Source: Luteimonas sp. MC1825
Lineage (GTDB): Bacteria; Pseudomonadota; Gammaproteobacteria; Xanthomonadales; Xanthomonadaceae
Direction of reading: 5' to 3'
DNA: 64,000 nucleotides
NCBI RefSeq assembly: GCF_014764385.1
Contig: NZ_CP061714.1
Location: forward strand, 2,542,001-2,606,000
In this document: piece after piece, positions 20,934-29,042 of the stretch
Numbering within the stretch: position 1 is the stretch's first letter
How the letters are laid out: every line of letters begins with the position of its first letter
Made by a program: the position numbers and the translations under genes
Notes under the pieces: model-generated
Told to the model about the DNA's origin: nothing
What the model saw: only the letters and a program-made list of their open reading frames with translations
Databases searched by the model: none

Positions 20934-21790
20934 GCGTTGAATCTTCCTTCGTAGACGAACGTGGCCGGACCCGCCATGCGGATGCCGCCGTCCAGGCCAT
21001 GGTAAATGCGCAGCTCGCCGCCGGGCAGCGCAACGGTCACGCCACGCGCGCCATCCACGCGGCCGCGCCGCGACAGCACCGCGACCGCGGCGCAGGCGCC
21101 GCTGCCGCAGGCCAGCGTTTCGCCGACGCCGCGCTCGAACACGCGCAGGCGGATGCGGTCCGCGGCCAGCACCTGGGCAAAGCCGACGTTGGCCGAATCC
21201 GGAAACGCCGCGTGGCGCTGCAGCGCCGGGCCGAGCGTCGCCACCGGCGCGGCGTCGACATCGTCGACCTCGAGCACGGCGTGCGGGTTGCCCATCGAGA
21301 CCGCGCCGAAGCGCAACGCGGTGCCTTCGAACCCGAGTTCGTACGCATCGGCAGCGGCGGCGAAGCCGGCCAGCGGCACCGCCGCGGGGGTGAAGTCCGG
21401 CGCGCCCATTTCAATCTCGACCAGTCCGTCGCCGAGCATGCGCACGTGGTGGCGCCCGACCGGGCTGTCGAGCATGAAGGCGTCGCCGGCGGCGCCGGCG
21501 CGGACCAGCCAGGCGGCGATGCAGCGCGCGCCATTGCCGCACTGCTGCGACGGCGAACCGTCGGCGTTCCAGATGGCGTAGGAGGCGACCGCGCCCGCGT
21601 CGCGCGCGCTGGCGATGGTCAGGATCTGGTCGCAGCCGACGCCGCGGTGGCGGTCGGCGAGCAGCCGGCACAGCGCGGCATCGGGCGGGGCCGCGCCGCC
21701 GCGCAGGTCGAGCACCACGAAATCGTTGCCCGCGCCGTGCATCTTGCTGAAGCGCAGCGGCGCCGCGGCGGGGATGGCCGCGACCGGCAC
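20930..21790 (-). CDS. dapF: diaminopimelate epimerase
   Basis: Converts LL- to meso-diaminopimelate for lysine and peptidoglycan synthesis. The two catalytic Cys are in QQCGNGARC and [11 protein letters not shown], and the start block [17 protein letters not shown] is diagnostic. The start is uncertain: the GTG at 21790, 4 bases after the lptM stop, gives 286 residues and a short leader like other family members. The ATG at 21856 would add 22 Thr/Ala-rich residues that are just the opposite-frame reading of the lptM acidic repeat. It overlaps the DUF484 start (ATGA). Confidence 0.93.
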   Translation of the reverse strand: MPVAAIPAAAPLRFSKMHGAGNDFVVLDLRGGAAPPDAALCRLLADRHRGVGCDQILTIASARDAGAVASYAIWNADGSPSQQCGNGARCIAAWLVRAGAAGDAFMLDSPVGRHHVRMLGDGLVEIEMGAPDFTPAAVPLAGFAAAADAYELGFEGTALRFGAVSMGNPHAVLEVDDVDAAPVATLGPALQRHAAFPDSANVGFAQVLAADRIRLRVFERGVGETLACGSGACAAVAVLSRRGRVDGARGVTVALPGGELRIYHGLDGGIRMAGPATFVYEGRFNA

Positions 21791-21794
21791 GACC

Positions 21795-22079
21795 TCAGCC
21801 GTCGCCGTCGCCGTCGCCGTCGTCGCCGTCGTCGACGGCGGGCGGCTCTTCGCCATCCACCGGCACGTCGACCGGAACGGTTACCGGCTCGGTCGGCAGC
21901 GGCGGGTCGAGTTCGTCCACGGGACGCGGGTCGGCTTCGGCACCGGCATCGATCGCCGCCGCGGACGGCGCGGGCTCGGCCCCGGGCGGCGGCGGCGGGA
22001 TCAGCGACCCCTTGTTGCCGCAGGCGGACAGCAGCAGCGTGGACAGCAGGGTGGCGGCGAGCAAGGGGCGAATGTTCAT
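21795..22079 (-). CDS. lptM: LptM-like small lipoprotein (LPS-assembly maturation factor)
   Basis: Small lipoprotein, 94 residues, of the LptM/YifL type encoded upstream of dapF. The signal [20 protein letters not shown] ends in a lipobox, followed by the hallmark [14 protein letters not shown]. In E. coli LptM helps oxidative maturation of the LptD translocon. The rest is a Pro/Glu/Asp-rich tail ending in a [11 protein letters not shown] run encoded by repeated GAC/GGC codons; such acidic tails vary in the family. It is the first gene of the lptM-dapF-DUF484-xerC operon. Confidence 0.88.
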   Translation of the reverse strand: MNIRPLLAATLLSTLLLSACGNKGSLIPPPPPGAEPAPSAAAIDAGAEADPRPVDELDPPLPTEPVTVPVDVPVDGEEPPAVDDGDDGDGDGDG

Positions 22080-22134
22080 GCGCGCAGTCTAGCGCCGGGC
22101 CGTGGCCATGACGACCGGCCGGCGGGCCGGCGTA

Positions 22135-22542
22135 TTACCGGGCCGGCGGCTCGGGCCGGCGCCACAGCCATGCGGCCACCAGCGCCATGCACGCGATCGG
22201 CAGTGCCACCGCCCACCAGCGCGCATAGCCGGTGAGCCAGGCCAGGGCGAGCAGCAACAGCGCACTGGCGAGCATCGCGCCGCTTGCCATCCACTTCGAG
22301 TGCCGGGTCACCGCACCGTGCTCATGCCAGTCGCGGATCATCGGCCCGAAGCGCGCATGCGCCAGCAGCCAGCGGTGCAGGCGCGCCGAGCCCTGCGCCG
22401 CCGCCCAGGCCGACAGCAGGATGAAGGGCACCGTGGGCAGCCCCGGCACCACGATCCCCACCAGGCCAAGGCCCAGCGCCACGTAGGCGAGCAGCCACCA
22501 GGCCCAGCGGAAGCGCACGCGTCGGTCGGACCTGCCAGGCAT
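22135..22542 (-). CDS. DUF454 (YbaN-like) inner-membrane protein
   Basis: Integral membrane protein of 135 residues with the DUF454 pattern: WLLAYVALGLGLVGIVVPGLPTVPFILLSAWAAA (two helices around a VPGLPTVPF turn), then a cytosolic loop HARFGPMIRDWHEHGAVTRHSKW, then two more helices. Its function is unknown across the family. It sits 55 bp from the lptM start region and 56 bp after the end of the peptidase gene. The ATG at 22542 was chosen over upstream Arg-rich codons. Confidence 0.88.
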   Translation of the reverse strand: MPGRSDRRVRFRWAWWLLAYVALGLGLVGIVVPGLPTVPFILLSAWAAAQGSARLHRWLLAHARFGPMIRDWHEHGAVTRHSKWMASGAMLASALLLLALAWLTGYARWWAVALPIACMALVAAWLWRRPEPPAR

Positions 22543-22598
22543 GGCGGCATCATGCCGCGCGTGGCGGGCGACGGGCGCCCTGCCGCGCGCGGAGCGGC

Positions 22599-24779
22599 TC
22601 AAGGCGTCGCTGCGGCGCCGCCGTCCACGTCGAGCTGGTCGAGCATGAACGCGTACATCTCGGCCAGTTCGCGGTAACGGCGGAAGCGCCCGGACTTGCC
22701 GCCGTGGCCGGCGTCCATGTTGGTGCGGAACAGCACCGTCGCATCCGACGTGTCCAGGTCACGCAGGCGGGCGACGTACTTCGCCGGCTCCCAGTACTGC
22801 ACCTGCGAATCCCACAGGCCGGTGCCGATGAACATCGACGGATAGGCCCTGGCCTCGAGGTTGTCGTACGGCGAGTAACGGACCATGTAGTCGTAGTCGG
22901 CCTTGCGCGCCGGATTGCCCCACTCGTCGTATTCGTTGGTGGTCAGGGGGATGGTCGGGTCGAGCATGGTCGTGACCACGTCCACGAACGGCACCTGCGA
23001 CAGGATCAGCCGGTACTTCTCCGGTGCCATGTTCGCGATCGCGCCCACCAGCAGGCCACCGGCGCTGCCGCCGTAGGCCGCCACGCGGTCCTTCGCCGCC
23101 CAGCCCTCGGCCACCAGGTGGTCGGTGACGTCGATGAAGTCGGTGAAGGTGTTGATCTTGTTGCCGAGCTTGCCGTCGTCGTACCACTTGCGGCCCATCT
23201 CCTGGCCACCGCGGATGTGGGCGATGGCGTACACCATGCCGCGGTCGAGCAGGCTGGTGGTGGTCAGGCTGTAGCCCGGGTCCATCGACATGCCGTAGCT
23301 GCCGTACGCGTACTGCAGCAGCGGCGCGCTGCCGTCCTTCCTGAAACCCTTGCGATAGACCAGCGACACCGGGATGCGGCTGCCGTCGCGCGCGGTCGCC
23401 CAGCTGCGTTCGGTCGCGTACTTCGACGGGTCGTAGCCGATCACCGGCTGCTGCTTGAGCAGGCGGCGCTCGCCGCTGAGCACGTTGAGCTCGTAGGTGG
23501 TGGCCGGCGTGGTCAGCGAGGTGTAGCCGTAGCGCAGCCACGGCGTGCCGGGTTCGGCGTTGATGGACAGACCCATCGAGTACGCCGGCTCGTCGGCGGC
23601 CACGTACTCGTCGCCACCGGCCTTCAGCACGCGCACGCGCTCGAGCGCGTTGGAGCGCTCGGCGATCGCGGTGAAACCGTCGAACAGCTCGTAATCCTCG
23701 AGCAGCACGTCGTCGCGGTGCGCGATCCACTCCTTCCACTCCGCGCGCGACGTGGCGCCGGTGGGCGCGGTGGCGAGGCGGTAGTTCGGCGCCTTGTTGC
23801 CTTCGGCGTCCGGCGCGTTGGTGAGGATCACCCAGCGGCCGTCGAAGTGGTCCGCGTCGTACTCCACGTCTCGCTCGCGCGGCGCCAGCACGGTGAACGC
23901 GCCAGGAGCGGCGGCAGGCGTGCAGCGCAGCTCGCTGGCTACCGTGCTCTCCACGCCGATGCAGATGAAGCGGTCGTCGCGCGTGCGCGACAGCCCCATG
24001 TAGAAGCTGTCGTCCTTCTCTTCGTAGACCAGCACGTCGTCGGCCACCGGCGTGCCCAGCACGTGCTTCTTCACGCGCACGGTGAGCAGGGTTTCCGGGT
24101 CGTTCTCGACGTAGAAGAGCGTGCGGTTGTCATCGGCCCAGACCATGTCCGCCGACAGCCCGGGAATCGACTCGGGATAGTCCGTGCCGGTCTCCAGGTC
24201 GCGGAAGCGGATCGTGTACTGGCGGCGGCCGACCGCATCGTCCGCCCACGCGAGGATGCGGTTGTCCGGGCTCACCTCGTACACGCCGACGCTGAAGTAG
24301 TCCTTGCCGGCGGCCATGGTGTTGACGTCGAGCAGCACCTGCTCGGCGGCGAAATCGCCGGCGTCATTGAGCTGCATGACGTCGGCGGCGCCGAGGCCGT
24401 CGGCATCCCTGCGCCGCGCGTGCACCGGATAGTCCTTGCCGGTCTCGTAGCGCTGGTAATACCACCAGCCGCGCTCGCGGAACGGCACGCTGGCGTCGTC
24501 CTGCTTGATGCGGGCGACGAACTCGTCGTAGAGCGCGTCCTCGACCGGCTTCAGCGGCGCCATCACCTGGTCGACGTAGGCGTTCTCGGCCCCGAGGTAG
24601 GCCAGCATGGCCTTGTCCTCGCGGCTGTCGTCGCGCAGCCAGTAGTACTCGTCGACCCGCACCGCGCCGTGCGGTGCGCGCACCTCGTGCTGGCGTTTCT
24701 CGACGTCGGGCGGCGTGGGCGCCGCGGCGTGGGTGGTGGTGGTCATGAGCAACAGGCCTGCGAGTGCGATGGGTTTCAT
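22599..24779 (-). CDS. ptrB: exported oligopeptidase B-like S9 serine peptidase
   Basis: Prolyl-oligopeptidase-family (S9A) serine peptidase, 726 residues, closest in motifs to oligopeptidase B, which cuts short peptides after basic residues. It has a beta-propeller region followed by an alpha/beta hydrolase domain with nucleophile GGSAGG (Ser about 571), Asp in GTGLWDSQVQYWEP (about 659) and His in DAGHGGKSGR (about 692). Unlike cytosolic OpB it begins with a signal peptide (MKPIALAGLLLMTTTTHAAA), implying a periplasmic location. Its ATG overlaps the stop of the second S9 peptidase by 4 bp (ATGA), so both are made from one transcript. Confidence 0.93.
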   Translation of the reverse strand: MKPIALAGLLLMTTTTHAAAPTPPDVEKRQHEVRAPHGAVRVDEYYWLRDDSREDKAMLAYLGAENAYVDQVMAPLKPVEDALYDEFVARIKQDDASVPFRERGWWYYQRYETGKDYPVHARRRDADGLGAADVMQLNDAGDFAAEQVLLDVNTMAAGKDYFSVGVYEVSPDNRILAWADDAVGRRQYTIRFRDLETGTDYPESIPGLSADMVWADDNRTLFYVENDPETLLTVRVKKHVLGTPVADDVLVYEEKDDSFYMGLSRTRDDRFICIGVESTVASELRCTPAAAPGAFTVLAPRERDVEYDADHFDGRWVILTNAPDAEGNKAPNYRLATAPTGATSRAEWKEWIAHRDDVLLEDYELFDGFTAIAERSNALERVRVLKAGGDEYVAADEPAYSMGLSINAEPGTPWLRYGYTSLTTPATTYELNVLSGERRLLKQQPVIGYDPSKYATERSWATARDGSRIPVSLVYRKGFRKDGSAPLLQYAYGSYGMSMDPGYSLTTTSLLDRGMVYAIAHIRGGQEMGRKWYDDGKLGNKINTFTDFIDVTDHLVAEGWAAKDRVAAYGGSAGGLLVGAIANMAPEKYRLILSQVPFVDVVTTMLDPTIPLTTNEYDEWGNPARKADYDYMVRYSPYDNLEARAYPSMFIGTGLWDSQVQYWEPAKYVARLRDLDTSDATVLFRTNMDAGHGGKSGRFRRYRELAEMYAFMLDQLDVDGGAAATP

Positions 24780-26890
24780 GGGGTGGCGTGCTTGCCGAGC
24801 TGCTGCCAGAGGAAGGTCAGGTACAGCGCGTCCATGTGCGCCGCCTGCCGGTTGTTGGCAGCGCCGCCGTGGCCGCCCTCGATGTTCTCGTAATAGCGCA
24901 CGTCCTTGCCGGCTGCCGACATCAACGCGTGCATCTTGCGCGCGTGGCCCGGATGCACGCGGTCGTCGCGCGTGGAGGTGAGGATCAGCGTCGGCGGGTA
25001 GTCCTTCGCCGCATCGAACAGATGGTAGGGCGAGAACTTCTGGATGAACGCCCACTCCGCCGCGATGTCCGGATTGCCGTACTCGGCCATCCACGATGCG
25101 CCCGCCAACAGCTTGTGATAGCGCTGCATGTCCAGCAGCGGCACCTGGATGACCACCGCGCCGAACAGCTCCGGGTACTGCGTCAGCATGTTGCCGGTGA
25201 GCAGCCCGCCGTTGCTGCCGCCGCGGATGCCGAGGTGCGCCGGGGAGGTGATCTTGCGCGTGATCATGTCCTGCGCGACGGCGGCGAAGTCCTCGTAGGC
25301 CTTGTGGCGGTTGGCCTTGAGCGCCGCCTGGTGCCAGCGCGGACCGTATTCGCCGCCGCCACGGATGTTGGCGACCGCGTAGGTGCCGCCCTTTTCCAGC
25401 CAGCCCTTGCCCACGCTGCCGGAGTAGCCCGGGGTCAGCGAGATCTCGAAGCCGCCGTAGCCGTACAGCAGCGTCGGGTTGCCGCCGTCGAGCGCCATGC
25501 CCTTCGGGTGCACGAGGAAGTACGGGACCCTGGTGCCGTCCTTCGATGTGGCGAAGTGTTGCGCGATTTCATGCGTCGAGGCATCGAAGAACACGGGCAT
25601 GCTCTTCAGCACTTCCGGCTGTCCACCCACCTCGACCAGCGACAGCGTGCTCGGCGTCAGGTAGTCGGTGACCGTCATCCACAGCGCGTCGGAATCCTCG
25701 TCGTCCACCGCCGTGACCGCCACCGTGCCGAACTCCGGCGCGCCGGCGAACTCGCGGCGCGTCCAGCCGTCGGCGCCCGGGGTCAGCACGCTGAGCCGGT
25801 TCTTGACATGATCGAGGACGTTCAGCACCAGGTGGTTGCGGGTGAAGGTGGCACCGGCCAGCGAGGTGGTGTCGGTGGGCTCGAACAGCACGTGGAACTC
25901 GCGCTTGCCCGCCATGTAGTCGTCGAACTTCGCCGCCAGCAGCGAGCCGGCCCTGTAGGACTTGCCGGCGACGTCCCAGGGCTCGCGCAGCTCGAGCGTC
26001 AGCCACTCGCGGTGCGCACCCTTCTTGGCCGAATTGGGCGCGTCGACCTTGGCCAGCGAACCGTCGGCGTTCCGCAGGTACAGCTCGTCGTTGTAGAAGG
26101 CCAGGGTGCGGCTGACGAAATCACGCGTGAAGCCGGGCGTGTGGTCGCGCATGGCCGCGATGTACATGTCGTCGGGCTTGCCCTCGTACACCACCGTGGC
26201 CGACGCCACCGGCGTGCCGCGGGTCCACTGCTTGACGATGCGCGGATAGCCCGAGCTGGTCAGCGACCCGTCGCCGAAATCGGTGTAGACATACACCGTG
26301 TCGCGGTCGATCCACTGCAGGCCGCCCTTGGCTTCTTCGCGGAAGAACCCGCCGTCCACCCACTGGCGCGTGGACAGGTCGAACTCGCGGGTGACGTCGG
26401 CATCGGCGCCGCCGCGCGACAGCGCGACCAGGCAGCGCTCGTAGGCGGGCTTCAGGCAGTCGGCACCGTGCCAGACCCAGTTCTCGCCCTCGGCCTTGTT
26501 CAGCGCGTCGAGATCGAGGACCGTCTCCCACTTCGGCTGCGGCTTGCGGTATTCGTCGAGCGTGGTGCGGCGCCAGAGGCCGCGCTCGTGCTGCTTGTCC
26601 TTCCAGAAATTGTAGTACCACGCGCCCTGCTTGTAGACGCCGGGGATCTTGTCGTCGGAGTCGTAGATGCCCAGCAGCTCCGCCTCGAGCGACTTGAACC
26701 CGGGCGTGGCGGCGAGCTCGGCTTCGGCCACGGCGTTCTGCGTGCGGACCCAGGCGAGCTGTTTCTCACCCTCCACGTCCTCCAGCCACTGGTGCGGATC
26801 GACCACTTCGGACTCCTTTGGCTGGGCGAGTGCGCCGAACGCGGTGGCCGCCAGTGCGGCAAACAGGCAGGCGTGGGACAGCTTGGGCAT
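24776..26890 (-). CDS. exported prolyl oligopeptidase family serine peptidase
   Basis: Second S9A peptidase, 704 residues, upstream of and overlapping the OpB-like gene. The signal peptide is MPKLSHACLFAALAATAFGALAQ. The catalytic triad sits in GGSNGG (Ser about 558), STRDDRVHPGH (Asp about 640) and IEGGHGGAANN (His about 673); YGYGGFEISLTPGYS and NIRGGGEYGP are characteristic of prolyl oligopeptidases. The two S9 enzymes differ strongly in sequence and are probably of complementary specificity (after Pro versus after basic residues). It probably degrades peptides in the periplasm. Confidence 0.93.
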   Translation of the reverse strand: MPKLSHACLFAALAATAFGALAQPKESEVVDPHQWLEDVEGEKQLAWVRTQNAVAEAELAATPGFKSLEAELLGIYDSDDKIPGVYKQGAWYYNFWKDKQHERGLWRRTTLDEYRKPQPKWETVLDLDALNKAEGENWVWHGADCLKPAYERCLVALSRGGADADVTREFDLSTRQWVDGGFFREEAKGGLQWIDRDTVYVYTDFGDGSLTSSGYPRIVKQWTRGTPVASATVVYEGKPDDMYIAAMRDHTPGFTRDFVSRTLAFYNDELYLRNADGSLAKVDAPNSAKKGAHREWLTLELREPWDVAGKSYRAGSLLAAKFDDYMAGKREFHVLFEPTDTTSLAGATFTRNHLVLNVLDHVKNRLSVLTPGADGWTRREFAGAPEFGTVAVTAVDDEDSDALWMTVTDYLTPSTLSLVEVGGQPEVLKSMPVFFDASTHEIAQHFATSKDGTRVPYFLVHPKGMALDGGNPTLLYGYGGFEISLTPGYSGSVGKGWLEKGGTYAVANIRGGGEYGPRWHQAALKANRHKAYEDFAAVAQDMITRKITSPAHLGIRGGSNGGLLTGNMLTQYPELFGAVVIQVPLLDMQRYHKLLAGASWMAEYGNPDIAAEWAFIQKFSPYHLFDAAKDYPPTLILTSTRDDRVHPGHARKMHALMSAAGKDVRYYENIEGGHGGAANNRQAAHMDALYLTFLWQQLGKHATP

Positions 26891-27194
26891 ACGGCAACTC
26901 CAGCAGTGCGGACGTGGCCGGCCACGCTAGCACAGCGTCCACGGCCTGGCGGCGGCCGGACGTCCTGGCCCGGCGCGCCGCTGCCAGCGCCAGCCAGGCG
27001 CAGGCGGGCAGGCCCGGCAGCCACAGCGCGAGCCAGCCGAACGTGGTGCTGCCGGCGCGCGCCTGCGGGAGCGACAACAGCGCCACCACGGCCACGAACA
27101 CCAGGCCGAGCAGCGCGCGGGACAGCCAGTCGCCGTCGGCGGCCGCGGCGGCACGGCGCGCGTGCCGCGCTGAACTGTGACAATCAACGGTCAT
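26766..27194 (-). CDS. small membrane protein of unknown function
   Basis: Predicted 142-residue protein with two hydrophobic helices (LLGLVFVAVVALLSL and TTFGWLALWLPGLPACAWLALA) and a basic C-terminal tail. The best evidence is the start: GGAGG lies 6 bases before the ATG at 27194. Its last 41 codons overlap the 5' end of the upstream-reading peptidase gene on the same strand; this tail (VRRTRPAKG and similar) looks unnatural. The overlap could be a real coupling or a sign that the true protein is shorter. No family recognised. Confidence 0.45.
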   Translation of the reverse strand: MTVDCHSSARHARRAAAAADGDWLSRALLGLVFVAVVALLSLPQARAGSTTFGWLALWLPGLPACAWLALAAARRARTSGRRQAVDAVLAWPATSALLELPYAQAVPRLPVCRTGGHRVRRTRPAKGVRSGRSAPVAGGRGG

Positions 27195-27312
27195 GGCAAT
27201 CCTCCACAATGGACGCGCAGCTTCGACCGCGGCCATCTCAGGGACTGCGACCGGCGTTGACACCGCGTTCGCCACGCCTGGTCGATGCTGCGCCGACTTC
27301 ATGGACCACACG

Positions 27313-27933
27313 ATGACCGCCAAACCGAATCACCGCCCCGCCCTCCGGATGTTCCACCTGCTCGCCGCGTCCGCGCTGGGGCTGCTGCTGGCGGCGTGCG
27401 GTGCAACCCGCGGCCCGGCCGTGGCCGAGCACGCGGAGACGGTCCCGGCACAGGCGCTGGATGCGCTGATGGGCAACTGGCATGTGGCGGCGCGCGTGCC
27501 ATGGTTCGGGGAGCGTGGCCGTGTGGCGCACCGGGTCCGTTTCACGGCCGATGGCGACGGGCACGTGGCCGTGCACCGCACCTGGCGCAAAGGCTTCGCC
27601 GAACCCGAAGAGAGCGACGACATGACCGCGCGCCGCAGCGGCCACAGTGACCTGGTGTGGAGCGTCCGCCTGTTCGGCGTGGTGCCCGGCAAGTTGCGCA
27701 TCCTCGAAGTCGCCGAGGACGGCAGCTGGATGCTGATGGATGCGCAGGGGCGCGACATCGCCTGGATCCTCACCCGCGCGCAGGTGGTCGAGGATGCCGC
27801 CTACCTCGAGCTCGAGAAGCGCATCGGCCGCCACGGCGTCAACACCGACAAGCTGCGGCGTGTGCCGCAGGTGCCGGCACAGGAAGGCAAGCTGGGCTTC
27901 GAGCCCGCCGCTGCGCCGACCTCCCGGCGTTGA
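27313..27933 (+). CDS. Blc-type lipocalin lipoprotein
   Basis: Outer-membrane lipoprotein of the bacterial lipocalin family, 206 residues from this ATG. The hydrophobic signal (FHLLAASALGLLLAAC) ends in a lipobox. The lipocalin signature GxW is at GNWHVAARVPWFGER, and the C-terminal strand block AWILTRAQVVEDAAYLELEKRIGRHGVNTDKLRRVPQ is typical of Blc. The family binds lipids or lysophospholipids. Starts at 27301 and 27349 are also possible; none has a clear ribosome site. It is transcribed alone, convergent with the WYL regulator. Confidence 0.85.
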   Translation: MTAKPNHRPALRMFHLLAASALGLLLAACGATRGPAVAEHAETVPAQALDALMGNWHVAARVPWFGERGRVAHRVRFTADGDGHVAVHRTWRKGFAEPEESDDMTARRSGHSDLVWSVRLFGVVPGKLRILEVAEDGSWMLMDAQGRDIAWILTRAQVVEDAAYLELEKRIGRHGVNTDKLRRVPQVPAQEGKLGFEPAAAPTSRR

Positions 27934-27958
27934 CGCACCGCGGCCCGCGGGTCCGCGC

Positions 27959-28927
27959 TCAGCCTTCGTAGTTCGCCAGTGCCAGCGCCAGCAGGGTGCG
28001 CGCCTGCTCGCGCAGCGACGGTGGCTCGATGATCTCCGCGTCGCTGCCGTAGTGCAGCACGTCCATCAGCAGCTCGCGCGGCGCGCTGTACGGCACCTTG
28101 AGCTCGTAGCGGCCGTCGGCGAGGTGCCGCCCCTGCTGCTGCGAGTGCCAGTGTTCGTCGGCCACCCAGCGCGCGGCCTTGGCGCTGAACATGATGGTGG
28201 CCACGCCCTTGGGCGCCCCGGAGAAGATCCCGTAGCTGCCGCCGAGGTGGCGGTCGAGCTCGGCCTCGTCGACATCCGTCGCCACCGCCTCCAGCGCCTT
28301 TGCATGCACGACGCGGTCCACGGAAAAACTGCGCAGGGCCTCGCGCTCGTGGTCCCAGGCGTCGAGGTACCAGTTGTCGCGGTAATGCGTGATGCGCTGC
28401 GGCGACACCGTGCGCCGGGTCTTCTCGCCGGTCGAGCGCGCACGATATTCGAAGGCCAGCTGCCGGCGCTCCAGCACCGCCGAACACACCACGCGGAACG
28501 CGTGTTCGTCGAGGCGCCGGGTGCGGTGCGGGATGACGCGCACGCGCTCCATCGGCAGGCGCTTGCCGCTGGCATGCTGGCTCAGCAGCTTGTCGATGCG
28601 CGACTGCAGCGGCGCCAGCGCCGACGACAGCACGCCGCCGCCACTGCGCGACAGCAGCTGCTGCGCGGCCAGCAGCGCGTGCAGCTCGTCCGAGTTCAGC
28701 CACAGTCCGGGCAACTCGAAGCGGTCGCTGTCCTCGGCCGCATAGCGGAACCCGGCATCGCCGTCGCCGGTGACCGGTGCCATCAGTGCGTCGCGCAGGA
28801 AGGCCAGGTCGCGGTAGGCGGTGGCGCGCGAGCATCCGAGCTCGTCCTGCATCCGCGCCACCGTCACCGGATAGCGCGCCGACTTCAGGATGCGGTGCAG
28901 CGAGAGGATGCGTTCGTAGCGGTCCAT
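27959..28927 (-). CDS. WYL-domain transcriptional regulator (HTH_11 + WYL)
   Basis: Regulator of the YafY/PafC type, 322 residues. An N-terminal winged helix (YERILSLHRILKSARYPVTVARMQDELGCSRATAYRDLAFL) is followed by the WYL domain, which includes FEYRARSTGEKTRRTVSPQRITHYRDNWYLDAWDHE with the canonical WYL triad, and a C-terminal WCX-like extension. WYL domains sense nucleotides or nucleic acid ligands. It is divergent from the molybdopterin oxidoreductase operon with 115 bp between starts, making that operon a plausible target; this is inference from position. Confidence 0.92.
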   Translation of the reverse strand: MDRYERILSLHRILKSARYPVTVARMQDELGCSRATAYRDLAFLRDALMAPVTGDGDAGFRYAAEDSDRFELPGLWLNSDELHALLAAQQLLSRSGGGVLSSALAPLQSRIDKLLSQHASGKRLPMERVRVIPHRTRRLDEHAFRVVCSAVLERRQLAFEYRARSTGEKTRRTVSPQRITHYRDNWYLDAWDHEREALRSFSVDRVVHAKALEAVATDVDEAELDRHLGGSYGIFSGAPKGVATIMFSAKAARWVADEHWHSQQQGRHLADGRYELKVPYSAPRELLMDVLHYGSDAEIIEPPSLREQARTLLALALANYEG

Positions 28928-29042
28928 GCAGGGGCCCTTGTCGACGATGGCCGGCACCGCCGGCTGCCCGGCTATTCTGCCTCGTCGCGCGCCGCCCCGA
29001 CGACGCCAGCGCGATCACGGGCACATGGGCACAATGGGGCGC

